Shown one piece after another: positions 1 to 8,694 of a stretch of DNA of 64,000 nt. The stretch lies in contig DATAWG010000025.1 of the NCBI GenBank assembly GCA_036267355.1, forward strand, positions 1 through 64,000, read 5' to 3'. Numbering within the stretch: position 1 is the first letter of the stretch; every line of letters begins with the position of its first letter. The stretch is from Pirellulales bacterium. Lineage in GTDB: Bacteria; Planctomycetota; Planctomycetia; Pirellulales; DATAWG01. The notes beneath the pieces were generated by a model, which was given only the letters and a program-made list of their open reading frames with translations, did no database searches and was not told the origin of the DNA. The translations under genes were made by a program, and so were the position numbers.

Positions 1-12
1 AGCCTCAAAGCC

Positions 13-663
13 TCACGGTCTCACAGCCTTTCTGAATTCGCTGCGATACACCGGTCGGCCATGCAATCGCATGCGGCGCTCGAAGTGGGTGCGGTAATCC
101 AGATCGTGGGCCGGTTCCAACTCGGCGACCGGCAGCGGGCCGACTAAACGCGTGGCCGTGGCCAAGATCGCCAGCGTTTCTTGAAAATATTCTTCCACGT
201 CGGTCCAAAAGTGGAGCGCGCCCCCGGCGAGCAGCGTGCGCTCGATATCGCGCAGAAAGGGCTCGGTAAGCACACGGCGTTTCTTGTGCTTCTCCTTCCA
301 CCACGGATCCGGGAAATACACATGCACCGCCGCCAAAGAATGCTCGGGAAGCAATTCTGCAAACAACCGGCGTGCGTCGCCTTGCACCATGCGTGCGTTC
401 GGCAACTCACGTTGAACTAGCCGGCCGGCGGCGAAGCGGGCATAACGAGCCGCGAGTTCGATGCCGAGAAAATTGTGCTCCGGATGCGCAGCGGCGGCGC
501 TCGCCAGAAAAAGCCCTTTCCCGCAGCCCGCCTCGACCTCGACCGGTGCATCGCGATCGAAAATCGCCCGCCAGTCCCAGGGGCGCGAAAGCGCATCCAG
601 CGCCAGCAAATGCCGCGAAAGATCGAGTGCCGGATCGAGTTTGCGAAGTGCGCGGCGGCCCAT
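13..663 (-). CDS. trmB: tRNA (guanine-N7-)-methyltransferase TrmB
   Basis: The 216-residue product should methylate guanine 46 of tRNA at N7 using S-adenosylmethionine, in the cytoplasm. The SAM-binding loop appears as EAGCGKGLFLASAA near residues 44-57. The family signature FPDPWWKEKHKKRR lies near residues 117-130, followed by the typical C-terminal HFERRM segment. Length is normal for the family. It lies 35 bases downstream of the dedA-like gene on the same strand, so the two are probably co-transcribed. The stop is 13 bases from the window edge and the gene is complete. Confidence 0.95.
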   Translation of the reverse strand: MGRRALRKLDPALDLSRHLLALDALSRPWDWRAIFDRDAPVEVEAGCGKGLFLASAAAAHPEHNFLGIELAARYARFAAGRLVQRELPNARMVQGDARRLFAELLPEHSLAAVHVYFPDPWWKEKHKKRRVLTEPFLRDIERTLLAGGALHFWTDVEEYFQETLAILATATRLVGPLPVAELEPAHDLDYRTHFERRMRLHGRPVYRSEFRKAVRP

Positions 664-698
664 GTGGAAGGGTGAGGGTGGGGGGCTTTCACAAACTC

Positions 699-1379
699 TC
701 AGCCATCGGACGGCGATGCGGCGTGCAGCTCAATCTTGTGGCCACGCCATGCGCGGAAAAAACTTATCGCGATCGGCAGCAAGCTTACAAACACGATCAG
801 GATAATCACGTGCTCGAAATGCTCGCTGACGAACTTGATCCGCCCGAGCCAATAGCCGGCCAGCGACATCGTCGCTACCCAACCAATCCCGCCGGCAATA
901 TTGAATATGGCAAAACGTCGGTAGCCCATGCGGCCGACGCCGGCCACAAACGGCGTGAAGGTGCGGATTAGCGGGGCGAACCGCGCGAGCACAATCGCCT
1001 TGCCTCCATGCCGCTCATAAAAAGCCTTCGCCGCGAGCAAATGCTCATGCTTGACGAAGCGCAATCGCCCTTTCTCGAATACACGTTCTTCCATCTGCAA
1101 GCCGAGATAGTAATTCACCGCATCGCCAACAATCGCCGCCAGCGACAAGGCGGCGATTAATAGTCCGATGTCGAACACATGCTGGCTGCAAAGAAAGCCA
1201 GCGGCAAAAAGCATCGAATCGCCGGGCAGGAAAAACCCCACCAACAGCCCGGTCTCGCTGAACACGATGGCCATCAGAATCAAATAGCTGATCCAGATCG
1301 GCCCACCCAGGCTCACCAATTGCCGGAGATTTTCCGGCTTGGCTAAGCCAATCAGCCAGCGGATGAAATCGAGAAGCAT
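699..1379 (-). CDS. DedA family membrane protein (VTT/SNARE-associated domain)
   Basis: A 226-residue integral inner-membrane protein. DedA proteins are linked to membrane homeostasis and lipid-carrier or small-molecule transport, but the substrate cannot be deduced here. Family marks are FFLPGDSML near residue 50, GDAVNYYLG near residue 85, and an arginine/proline/glycine-rich amphipathic segment (RFAPLIRTFTPFVAGVGRMG) near residues 137-156. Several hydrophobic helices surround them and the tail is short and polar. It starts with ATG and precedes trmB on the same strand. The 360 bases separating it from the divergent HD-domain gene should hold both promoters, but I see no confident promoter match there. 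Confidence 0.9.
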   Translation of the reverse strand: MLLDFIRWLIGLAKPENLRQLVSLGGPIWISYLILMAIVFSETGLLVGFFLPGDSMLFAAGFLCSQHVFDIGLLIAALSLAAIVGDAVNYYLGLQMEERVFEKGRLRFVKHEHLLAAKAFYERHGGKAIVLARFAPLIRTFTPFVAGVGRMGYRRFAIFNIAGGIGWVATMSLAGYWLGRIKFVSEHFEHVIILIVFVSLLPIAISFFRAWRGHKIELHAASPSDG

Positions 1380-1739
1380 GGGGCAGGAACCAGGGGACAG
1401 AGAGCAGGGATTGGCGACGATGCGGTGCAGGCAACAGAATGGATGTTAGCAGAACTTCCGATTGGGAACACGGCCGGTTGGCGATGGTTGCCCGACTGCC
1501 GATGCACGTTCTTTCTGGCCTTGTCACTTTCGAGGCTAGATCGGTCCGTGGTTTCGCATGCTGGCGGTGGAGATCCGGTTTGAACCCCCCCACGCGGCGG
1601 CGGCCGCCTCTCCTAACTTGGCCCGAAAGTGGAAGCGTGCCGGTCGGTCGGCCGTCCCTTGTTCATCTGCCGCGGCGGCGCTAGAATCAATCGTTTTGCG
1701 GTACGGCTGTTTCGCGTTTGCTCACCTGCAGGTTTTCCG

Positions 1740-2729
1740 ATGCCGCGTCGTTTTGTCAATCAATTGGGGCACCAAGAATCCGTCGATCAAGTTTTCCTCG
1801 CCTCGCAAAAGCAATTGCGGCCCAATCGGAACGGCAATCTCTATCTGCAGGTCGAACTGTCGGACCGCAGCGGCTCGCTCGCCGCCCGGATGTGGAATGC
1901 CACCGACGCCGACCATCGCGGTTTCGAAGACGGCGATTTCGTCCGCGTCGAAGGCACCACGCAAATCTATCAAGGCGCCTTGCAGATGATCGCCACCAGT
2001 GTCAGCAAGGCCCGACCGGAAGAGATCGATCTGGCCGATTTCATGACCCTCTCGCCGGCCGAGATCGACCAATTGGCCGTGCGGCTGGCGGAATTGCTCC
2101 GCGATATTTCCGATCCACATTTGCGCAATCTGGCCGAGTGTTTCCTCGCCGATGAAGAATTCATGGATCGATTCAGCCGCACGCCGGCGGGCGTGAAGAA
2201 TCATCATGCCTATCCGGGCGGTTTGCTCGAACACGTCGTGAATCTGATGGAAATAGCCGTGCGGATCGCGGAGCGTTATCCGAAGGTGGATTTCGAATTG
2301 GTCGTGATGGGCGCGTTCTTGCACGATATCGGCAAGATCGAAGAGCTCAATTGCGACCGTGGTTTTAGCTACACCGACTCGGGCCAGATGCTCGGCCACG
2401 TCGTGCTGGCGCTGGGCATGCTGGACGAAAAATTGCGGCAAGCGGCCGAGCTATCGGGCGAAGAATTTCCCGACGAACTCGCGCTGCGGCTGCGGCACAT
2501 GATCGTCAGCCATCACGGGCAATATGAATTCGGCTCGCCCAAGCTGCCGATGACGCTCGAAGCGATTACGCTCCACTCGCTCGACAACCTCGACGCCAAG
2601 ATTCATCACTTCCAGCAACTGATCCGCGACGATTCGAATTCCGAAAGCCCGTGGACGCAGTATCACCCGAACCTGAACCGGAAGCTGTTCAAAGGCACAC
2701 GCGAGGGTGAAAAGCGGCCGGTATCGTAG
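1740..2729 (+). CDS. YhaM-like 3'-5' exoribonuclease (OB fold plus HD domain)
   Basis: A 329-residue protein with an N-terminal OB-fold nucleic-acid-binding domain (about residues 10-90, with the run LYLQVELSDRSGSLAARMW) and a C-terminal HD phosphohydrolase domain. The metal site is marked by the conserved HAYPGGLLEH segment and FLHDIGK, with a further HH pair in MIVSHHGQYEFGSP. This is the architecture of YhaM/CBF1-type 3'-5' exonucleases, which act on RNA or single-stranded DNA. An in-frame start lies 111 bases upstream, but the extension looks non-homologous, so the ATG at 1740 is chosen. It precedes ribonuclease R, another 3'-5' exonuclease, on the same strand, which suggests a shared role in RNA turnover. 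Confidence 0.85.
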   Translation: MPRRFVNQLGHQESVDQVFLASQKQLRPNRNGNLYLQVELSDRSGSLAARMWNATDADHRGFEDGDFVRVEGTTQIYQGALQMIATSVSKARPEEIDLADFMTLSPAEIDQLAVRLAELLRDISDPHLRNLAECFLADEEFMDRFSRTPAGVKNHHAYPGGLLEHVVNLMEIAVRIAERYPKVDFELVVMGAFLHDIGKIEELNCDRGFSYTDSGQMLGHVVLALGMLDEKLRQAAELSGEEFPDELALRLRHMIVSHHGQYEFGSPKLPMTLEAITLHSLDNLDAKIHHFQQLIRDDSNSESPWTQYHPNLNRKLFKGTREGEKRPVS

Positions 2730-2730
2730 A

Positions 2731-2818
2731 AGGCTACAGGCTGAAGGCTACAGACTACACGACGCGCAAGCGTCCGTCGCCTTCGTATCTGTAGCCTGTA
2801 GTCTTCAGCCTGTAGCCT
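2731..2818. repeat. Family C intergenic palindrome between yhaM-like gene and rnr
   Basis: Two 28-base inverted arms (2731-2758 and 2791-2818) differ at only about two positions and enclose a 32-base loop. The core word is GTAGCCTGTAG...TTCAGCC. The repeat begins one base after the upstream stop codon and ends seven bases before the rnr start. Related copies occur near 7030-7124, 27300-27388, 27539-27605, 55200-55236 and 60835-60874. It could fold in RNA as a strong hairpin between the two cistrons. Confidence 0.85.
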
Positions 2819-2825
2819 CCTCCCA

Positions 2826-5168
2826 ATGCCCCACGCCGATCTCGAACGCGAAATTCTCGATTTTGTCGGCGCGGCGGGCTATCGGCCTGTCAAGCCGCGG
2901 GTGATCGCCAAGCATCTTCATATTTCCGAAGAAGAGCGGCACGACTTCAAACGGCTGCTCAAGCGGCTCATCAAGGCCGGCCGACTCGCCTACGGGCCCA
3001 GCCACCTGATCATGCCGATTGCGCTCGCCGAAAAGGGCAACGCTCTGGCGGAATCGTCGGTTCGCAGTTCAACGGCGGCCAGTGAGGAAGACGGGGGCGG
3101 CGATTCAGAAGCTGGCCCGCTGCTCCCCGGACCATCGGTCGCGATGGGCAAGCGCGGACCGAATCTTGTTACGGGCGTTTTTCGCCGCGCGCAAGCCGGG
3201 TTTGGATTCGTCCGTCCGGCCGGCTCCGCACCGGGAGCGGACCGCAAGCTCGATATCTTCATTCCCGCCGATCGCACGCTCGACGCTTCTTCCGGCGACA
3301 CCGTGCTCGTGCGCTTGCAAAAGCAGCGCGATGTTCGCCGCCCGAATCCGCAAGGCGATATTGTCGAAGTCGTCGAACGCGACACGCATCAATTCGTCGG
3401 CACCTATTTCGAATCGGCCGGCAGCGCGTTCGTGCAAGTCGATGGCACGGTGTTCAGCCGGCCCGTGCTGCTCGGCGATCCCGGCGCCAAAAACGCCCGG
3501 CCCGACGACAAAGTCGTGTTCGAGATGATCCGCTTTCCATCGCATGTGCACGATGGCGAGGGCGTGATCACCGAAGTGCTTGGCGGGCGCGGCGAGCCCG
3601 GCGTCGACACACTGTCGATCATTCGCGAGTATGGCTTGCCCGAGCATTTTGCCGACGATGTGCTCGAAGACGCTCGCCATCAGGCGGATCGGTTCAGCGA
3701 AGAGATTCATCCGCCGCGCGTCGATCTGACCAGCGAGACCGTGATCACGATCGATCCGGTCGATGCCCGCGATTTCGACGACGCGATTTCGCTCGTGCGG
3801 CTGTCGAATGGGCATTGGAAATTGGGCGTGCATATCGCCGACGTGTCGCACTTCGTGCGGCCGCGTTCGCCGCTGGATCGCGAAGCACTCAACCGCGGAA
3901 CGAGCGTTTATTTGCCCGACCGCGTGATCCCGATGCTGCCCGAGATTCTCTCTAACGGCCTGGCGAGCCTGCAGCCGGACAAAGTCCGGTTCACCAAAAG
4001 CGTATTCATCGAATTCACAGCCGATGGGGCGCGCGTGGCCGCCGATCCGCACTCGGCAGCGATCCGCAGTTGCCGGCGATTCAGCTACGAAGAGGTTGAT
4101 AGCTTCTTGGCCGACCGCGAGGCTTGGAAAAGCCGGTTGACGCCCGAGGTGCATTCGCTGCTGGAGCGGATGCACGAATTGGCAATGATCCTGCGCGAGC
4201 GGCGATTTCGCCGCGGGGCGCTCGAATTGACGATGAAAGAGGTGAAGGTCGATCTGGATGCCGATGGCCGGGTGTCGGGAGCGCATGTCGTCGAGAACAC
4301 CGAGAGCCACCAGATCATCGAAGAATTCATGCTCTCGGCAAACGAAGCCGTGGCCGAAATTTTGTACGCCGCCGGTCTGCCATTTCTCCGCCGCGTGCAT
4401 TCCGATCCCGATCCGCGCAAGCTCAAGGCCCTCGACGAATTCGTCGCCGCGATGGGTTTTCAAACCGAAAGCCTGCAAAGCCGCTTCGCCCTGCAAGCGC
4501 TGCTGAAATTGGTCGACGGCAAACCCGAGCAGCACGCCGTGAACTATGCCGTCTTGCGCAGCCTGCAGCGGGCAATTTACAGTCCGATCGAAGAGGGGCA
4601 CTACGCGCTGGCGAGCGATTGCTATTGCCACTTCACATCGCCGATTCGCCGCTATCCAGACCTTACGATTCACCGTCTGCTGGAACACTTGCTGCACGGC
4701 AAGAAATCGCCCGGCAGCATGCCCGAATTGGTCGCCCTTGGGGAGCATTGCTCGGATCGTGAGCAACGGGCCGAAGCCGCCGAACGCGAGTTGACCAAGC
4801 TCAAGCTGCTGATCTACATGCAGAACCGCATCGGCGAGGAGATGGACGCGGTGGTGACCGGGGTCGAGGAGTTCGGGCTGTTTGCCGAGGGAATTCGCAT
4901 TCCGGCCGAAGGATTGATCCGCGTCGCGTCGCTGGCCGACGACCGCTACCGCTACGACCGCACGACGCACACGCTCACCGGCTATCGCGCCGGCAATAGT
5001 TTCCGGTTGGGCGACCGCGTGCGCGTGAGCGTGGCCCGGGTCGACATCGACCGCCGCGAACTCGATTTCCGGCTCGTAGACCGCGGCCGCCGTGCGGCGG
5101 CAATAAAGGTGCGCGACAAGAAGACCAATGTCTCTCGCAACGGCACCAAGAAACGGCGCAAACACTGA
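2826..5168 (+). CDS. rnr: Ribonuclease R
   Basis: A 780-residue processive 3'-5' exoribonuclease of the RNase II/RNB family, degrading structured RNA in the cytoplasm. The order is: an N-terminal winged-helix domain (about residues 1-65); a low-complexity linker; cold-shock domains starting near TGVFRRAQAGFGFVRP; the RNB catalytic domain with the aspartate-rich DPVDARDFDDAISL motif; the SPIRRYPDL segment; a C-terminal S1 domain (MDAVVTGVEEFGLFAEG); and a lysine/arginine-rich tail. Length is typical. The translation start follows a palindromic repeat by seven bases, and no strong Shine-Dalgarno sequence is seen, so hairpin structure may influence initiation. Confidence 0.96.
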   Translation: MPHADLEREILDFVGAAGYRPVKPRVIAKHLHISEEERHDFKRLLKRLIKAGRLAYGPSHLIMPIALAEKGNALAESSVRSSTAASEEDGGGDSEAGPLLPGPSVAMGKRGPNLVTGVFRRAQAGFGFVRPAGSAPGADRKLDIFIPADRTLDASSGDTVLVRLQKQRDVRRPNPQGDIVEVVERDTHQFVGTYFESAGSAFVQVDGTVFSRPVLLGDPGAKNARPDDKVVFEMIRFPSHVHDGEGVITEVLGGRGEPGVDTLSIIREYGLPEHFADDVLEDARHQADRFSEEIHPPRVDLTSETVITIDPVDARDFDDAISLVRLSNGHWKLGVHIADVSHFVRPRSPLDREALNRGTSVYLPDRVIPMLPEILSNGLASLQPDKVRFTKSVFIEFTADGARVAADPHSAAIRSCRRFSYEEVDSFLADREAWKSRLTPEVHSLLERMHELAMILRERRFRRGALELTMKEVKVDLDADGRVSGAHVVENTESHQIIEEFMLSANEAVAEILYAAGLPFLRRVHSDPDPRKLKALDEFVAAMGFQTESLQSRFALQALLKLVDGKPEQHAVNYAVLRSLQRAIYSPIEEGHYALASDCYCHFTSPIRRYPDLTIHRLLEHLLHGKKSPGSMPELVALGEHCSDREQRAEAAERELTKLKLLIYMQNRIGEEMDAVVTGVEEFGLFAEGIRIPAEGLIRVASLADDRYRYDRTTHTLTGYRAGNSFRLGDRVRVSVARVDIDRRELDFRLVDRGRRAAAIKVRDKKTNVSRNGTKKRRKH

Positions 5169-5203
5169 GCGAGTTGGCGAAGCGAGGTGTCGGGATAGCC
5201 AAC

Positions 5204-5290
5204 GTAGCAGGCATACTCCGTGTGCCGTCGGCGCTGCTCATTGCGCGACGCATTGCGGAGCGCGGACGGCACACGGAGTGTGCCTGCTAC
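5204..5290. repeat. Family A intergenic palindrome between rnr and gcvT
   Basis: Inverted arms read GTAGCAGGCATACTCCGTGT and its near-perfect complement ending GGAGTGTGCCTGCTAC, enclosing about 30 bases. The shared core GGCACACGGAGTGTGCC occurs in two other gaps (37369-37535 and 51377-51481), so this is a dispersed repeat family and not a local hairpin. No coding potential is evident. Confidence 0.85.
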
Positions 5291-5416
5291 AATAGGGCTA
5301 CATCGCAGTCGGCCGAGTTTCGCGTCCCCCTGGCAGGCACAACCCAAACGGATACAATACCAGCGGTTGTGGGCCGATTGCCGCCAGACTCTTTGATCTT
5401 CCGTGCCGTTCCATCG

Positions 5417-6589
5417 ATGCCTGCCACGCTGATGAATCCGCCGCTGGCCAAAACGCCGCTCTCCGATTGGCACGTCGGCCATCGCGGCCGCATGGTCGAT
5501 TTCGCCGGCTGGTCGATGCCGGTGCAATACGAATCGATCGTCGCCGAGCATGAGGCAGTGCGGCATGCGGTCGGGTTGTTCGATATTTCGCACATGGGCC
5601 GGCTCACGTTTGCCGGCCCCGGCGCCACCGAATTTCTCGATTCGCTGCTGACGCGCCGCGTCGCCGACATGCAACCGGGCCAAATCCGCTATAGTCTGGT
5701 CACCAACGACTCCGGCGGAATTCTCGACGATGTGCTGCTGTATCGCTTGCAAGATCCGTCCGCGGCCGAACAAGCGCCGGGCGAAAACCAGGTTCCGTAT
5801 TTGCTTGTCGTCAACGCCAGCAATCGCCAAAAAATTCTGGACTGGATCGCGGCCCATCTGCTCCCGAGTGGCGTCGTTTGCTGCGACGAAACGTTTTCCA
5901 CCGCCATGATCGCCGTGCAGGGCCCCGCGGCGCGAAAGCTGGTGATGGATGTTCTCCATCCCGGCTTGAACGCGATGCGCTATTACTACGGCAAGAGCGT
6001 CGGCCACGGCGGTGAATTGAGCGTCGTCAGCCGCACCGGCTATACGGGCGAAGACGGCTTCGAATTGATCGTGCCGGCCGCCGGCGCGGCGGATCTGTGG
6101 GAAAAGCTGTTGACGGCCGGCCAATCCGTGGGCGCCGTTCCGGTCGGACTGGGAGCGCGCGACACACTGCGACTCGAGGCCGCGATGCCGCTGTATGGCC
6201 ATGAGCTGTCGGAATCGATCGATCCGTTCACGTCCGGACTCGATTTCGCCGTGAATCTCGAAGGCCGCAATTTTCCCGGCCGCGACGCGTTGGCCCAAAT
6301 CGCAAGCCGGCCTCGCCAGCGAGTGCGCGTGGGGTTGGAACTTGCCTGCAAGCGCGTGCCGCGAGAGGGTTATGGAATTCGACGAAGTTCAAAAGCAAGC
6401 GACGATAATGTGATTGGCGAAATTTCCAGCGGCACGTTTTCACCGACGCTCAAGCGGCCGATCGCGATGGGCTACGTGAGGGCCGAATTTTCCCAACCGG
6501 GCACAGAATTGACCATCGATATCCGCGGCCAATTAGAGCCGGCCCGCGTCGTGCCGCTGCCGCTTTATCGCCGCCCGAAAACGAACTAA
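5417..6589 (+). CDS. gcvT: Glycine cleavage system T protein (aminomethyltransferase)
   Basis: A 390-residue tetrahydrofolate-dependent aminomethyltransferase. It takes the methylamine group from lipoylated GcvH, releases ammonia and forms 5,10-methylene-THF. Recognisable segments are the N-terminal VDFAGWSMPVQY and GLFDISHMGR, then SRTGYTGEDGFEL, GLGARDTLRLEAAMPLYGHEL, and the C-terminal GEISSGTFSPTLKRPIAMGYV. In-frame codons extend back to 5174 but run through a palindromic repeat, so the ATG at 5417 is preferred. It heads the gcvT-gcvH-gcvPA-gcvPB series. I looked for a glycine riboswitch upstream and could not recognise one. Confidence 0.95.
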   Translation: MPATLMNPPLAKTPLSDWHVGHRGRMVDFAGWSMPVQYESIVAEHEAVRHAVGLFDISHMGRLTFAGPGATEFLDSLLTRRVADMQPGQIRYSLVTNDSGGILDDVLLYRLQDPSAAEQAPGENQVPYLLVVNASNRQKILDWIAAHLLPSGVVCCDETFSTAMIAVQGPAARKLVMDVLHPGLNAMRYYYGKSVGHGGELSVVSRTGYTGEDGFELIVPAAGAADLWEKLLTAGQSVGAVPVGLGARDTLRLEAAMPLYGHELSESIDPFTSGLDFAVNLEGRNFPGRDALAQIASRPRQRVRVGLELACKRVPREGYGIRRSSKASDDNVIGEISSGTFSPTLKRPIAMGYVRAEFSQPGTELTIDIRGQLEPARVVPLPLYRRPKTN

Positions 6590-6617
6590 CCATCTTTGCA
6601 ACCCGAAGGCCGATGCC

Positions 6618-7019
6618 GTGAATCCCGAACAACTGCGTTTCGCAAAAACCCACGAATGGGTTCACGTCGAGCCAGATAGCCAAGGCCAACAGGTCGCCAC
6701 GCTCGGCGTTTCTTCCTTCGCGGTCGAAGCGCTCACCGACTTGGTGTTCATGCAATTGCCCGAGGTCGGCCGGCAGGTGAAGCCTGGGCAATCGGTCGGC
6801 GAGATTGAATCGGTCAAGGCCGTGAGCGATTTATATAGCCCGGTCGGCGGCAAAGTCGTGGCCGTCAACACCGATTTGCCCAATCATCTGGAAACGCTTT
6901 CCAGCGACCCCTACGGCGCCGGCTGGATGGTAAAAATCCAACTCGACGATCCGAAGCAACTCGACTCGCTGATGGACTACGCGACCTATCAAGCCCAATG
7001 CGCCGAGGAAGGACACTAA
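6618..7019 (+). CDS. gcvH: Glycine cleavage system H protein
   Basis: A 133-residue lipoyl carrier that shuttles the aminomethyl intermediate between the P, T and L proteins. The lipoylation site is the lysine in GEIESVKAVSDLYSP, in the usual beta-hairpin context. The N-terminal KTHEWVHVE and the C-terminal GAGWMVKIQL are family hallmarks. Translation appears to begin at GTG, 28 bases after the gcvT stop. The nearby ATG at 6613 is out of frame. Confidence 0.95.
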   Translation: MNPEQLRFAKTHEWVHVEPDSQGQQVATLGVSSFAVEALTDLVFMQLPEVGRQVKPGQSVGEIESVKAVSDLYSPVGGKVVAVNTDLPNHLETLSSDPYGAGWMVKIQLDDPKQLDSLMDYATYQAQCAEEGH

Positions 7020-7029
7020 AGCAAACGGC

Positions 7030-7124
7030 GAATGACGAAGAAGGCTAAAGGATTGAGACTACAGGACGCGAGTCCCCTTATCTTCGTCCCTGTCGCCGGT
7101 AGCCTATTTCAGACATTCGTCATT
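7030..7124. repeat. Degenerate family C palindrome between gcvH and gcvPA
   Basis: The gap contains a decayed version of the GTAGCC/GGCTAC palindrome (AAGGCTAAAG...GAGACTACAGG facing GTAGCCTATTTCAG). It is framed by short outer arms AATGACGAA (7031-7039) and TTCGTCATT (7116-7124). It could form a hairpin between the two cistrons. The similarity to the better-preserved copies is partial, so family assignment is tentative. Confidence 0.55.
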
Positions 7125-7141
7125 AGAAATTAGACATTTTG

Positions 7142-8512
7142 ATGTCCTACATTCTCAACACACCGGACGATCAGCAAGCGATGCTCGCGGCGATTGGCGT
7201 CGCGTCGATCGAAGAGCTGTTTGCGCAGGTGCCGGCCGAATTGCGGCTGCGGCGGCCGCTGGATCTCCCGCCGGCGCTCGATGAGATGGAACTCACGGCC
7301 CACATGGCCGAGTTGGCGGGCCAAAATGTCGCCGCGGGGCAAAAAATTTGCTTCCTGGGGGGCGGCAGCTACGACCATTTCATCCCTGCCGTGGTCGACT
7401 ATGTCGCCGGCCGCGGTGAGTTTTACACTTCCTACACCCCCTACCAGCCCGAGGCCAGCCAAGGCAACCTGCAAGTCTTTTTCGAATATCAAACGCTGAT
7501 CACGCAACTGACCGGCATGGATGTGTCGAACGCCAGCATGTACGACGGCGGCAGCGCGGCAGCGGAAGCCGTGTTGATGTGCATCGCGGCAACGGGCCGC
7601 CGCGGAAGCGTCGTCGTGCCCGAAAACTTGCATCCCGAATATCGGCAAACGATCGCCACGTATTTGTCGAACCTCGACGTGCGGCTGCATACGGTCGCGA
7701 CGCCGGACGGCACGACCGGCGCCGAGCTGCTGGCCCGCTCGATCGGCGACGACACGGCCTGTGTCGTGATCCAGCAGCCGAACTTTTTCGGTTGCGTCGA
7801 AGACCTGCAATCGCTCGTCCAAGCGGCCCACGAGCGCGGCGCGATGGTCGTGGCGGCAGTCGACCCGATCAGTCTCGGATTGCTCCGTCGGCCCGGCGAA
7901 TTTGGCGTCGATATCGTTGTTGCCGAAGGGCAATCGCTCGGCACGCCGATGCAATTCGGCGGGCCCTACTTGGGCATCATGGCGTGCAGCGAAAAATTCG
8001 TTCGCCGCATGCCGGGCCGCATCGCCGGGCAGACGGTCGATCGCCGCGGCAATCGCTGCTGGGTGCTGACATTGCAAACCCGCGAGCAACACATCCGCCG
8101 CGAAAAAGCCACCAGCAATATCTGCACGAATCAGGGCCTTTTCGCGCTTCGAGCAACCGTGTATCTCGCCGCGCTCGGCCCGCAGGGCTTGCGCGAAACG
8201 GCCGAGGCGTGCCTGCGAAAAGCGAACTACGCCCGCGGCCGATTGACGCAGACGGGCCGCCTGAGCGCGGCATTCGATGCGCCGGTGTTCAAGGAATTCG
8301 TCGTCCGCGATGGTGACCGCGGCGTGCAATCGCTCGTGGCCGATGCGCTGCAGGCCGGCTTTTTCGCCGGCGTGCCGCTGGGTGGGTGGTATCCAAGGCT
8401 GTCGGATTGCCTGCTGGTGACCGTCACGGAAAAGCGGACCCGCCGCGAAATCGACGCACTGGCCAATTGCGTCAGCCAGCCCAACCGTCGCCAAGAAATG
8501 GTTGACGCGTAA
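7142..8512 (+). CDS. gcvPA: Glycine dehydrogenase (decarboxylating) subunit 1
   Basis: A 456-residue N-terminal half of a two-subunit P protein, which decarboxylates glycine together with GcvPB. Typical segments are FLGGGSYDHFIPA, FYTSYTPYQPEASQGNLQ, NASMYDGGSAAAEA, and FGGPYLGIMAC followed by MPGRIAGQTVD and REQHIRREKATSNICTNQ. This subunit lacks the PLP lysine, as expected. A TTG codon precedes the ATG, and the ATG at 7142 is taken as the start. Split gcvPA/gcvPB genes are the norm in many non-proteobacterial lineages. Confidence 0.95.
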   Translation: MSYILNTPDDQQAMLAAIGVASIEELFAQVPAELRLRRPLDLPPALDEMELTAHMAELAGQNVAAGQKICFLGGGSYDHFIPAVVDYVAGRGEFYTSYTPYQPEASQGNLQVFFEYQTLITQLTGMDVSNASMYDGGSAAAEAVLMCIAATGRRGSVVVPENLHPEYRQTIATYLSNLDVRLHTVATPDGTTGAELLARSIGDDTACVVIQQPNFFGCVEDLQSLVQAAHERGAMVVAAVDPISLGLLRRPGEFGVDIVVAEGQSLGTPMQFGGPYLGIMACSEKFVRRMPGRIAGQTVDRRGNRCWVLTLQTREQHIRREKATSNICTNQGLFALRATVYLAALGPQGLRETAEACLRKANYARGRLTQTGRLSAAFDAPVFKEFVVRDGDRGVQSLVADALQAGFFAGVPLGGWYPRLSDCLLVTVTEKRTRREIDALANCVSQPNRRQEMVDA

Positions 8513-8513
8513 A

Positions 8514-8674
8514 CACTAGCCCGAAGCGTCAGCGAGGGAATTGTTGACAGACCAGACGGATTGGACGTTTTGGTATACATCGGGTTGTTGCTTTGAGACA
8601 AAGCCTGGAGCGAAGCGTTAGCGAGGGGGATCGCTATGGCGAGTCGTCCCTCGCTGACGCTTCCGGCTAGTGTT
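8514..8674. repeat. Family B repeat cluster between gcvPA and gcvPB
   Basis: The 182-base gap between the two P-protein genes is almost filled by family B repeat. An outer pair of inverted copies (CACTAGCCCGAAGCGTCAGC near 8514 and its complement ending CCGGCTAGTG at 8672) flanks a third, direct copy (GAAGCGTTAGCGAGG) near 8613. The core GAAGCGTTAGCGAGG recurs at 13766-13839, 38962-39180, 59075-59146 and 61355-61421. The long repeat separates two genes whose products must form one enzyme. Confidence 0.8.
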
Positions 8675-8694
8675 GAAACCCAAGCTTTACGAAT

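Noticed and set aside
3105-5165. Long open frame on the minus strand opposite rnr
   Set aside because: It is a GC-bias shadow of ribonuclease R, with no motif and His/Arg/Gln-rich composition.
5174-5416. N-terminal extension of gcvT
   Set aside because: It runs through a family A palindrome and lacks homology. The start at 5417 gives the normal protein.
5290-5416. Possible glycine riboswitch ahead of gcvT
   Set aside because: I could not find the conserved stems and G-rich cores; the region looks unstructured.
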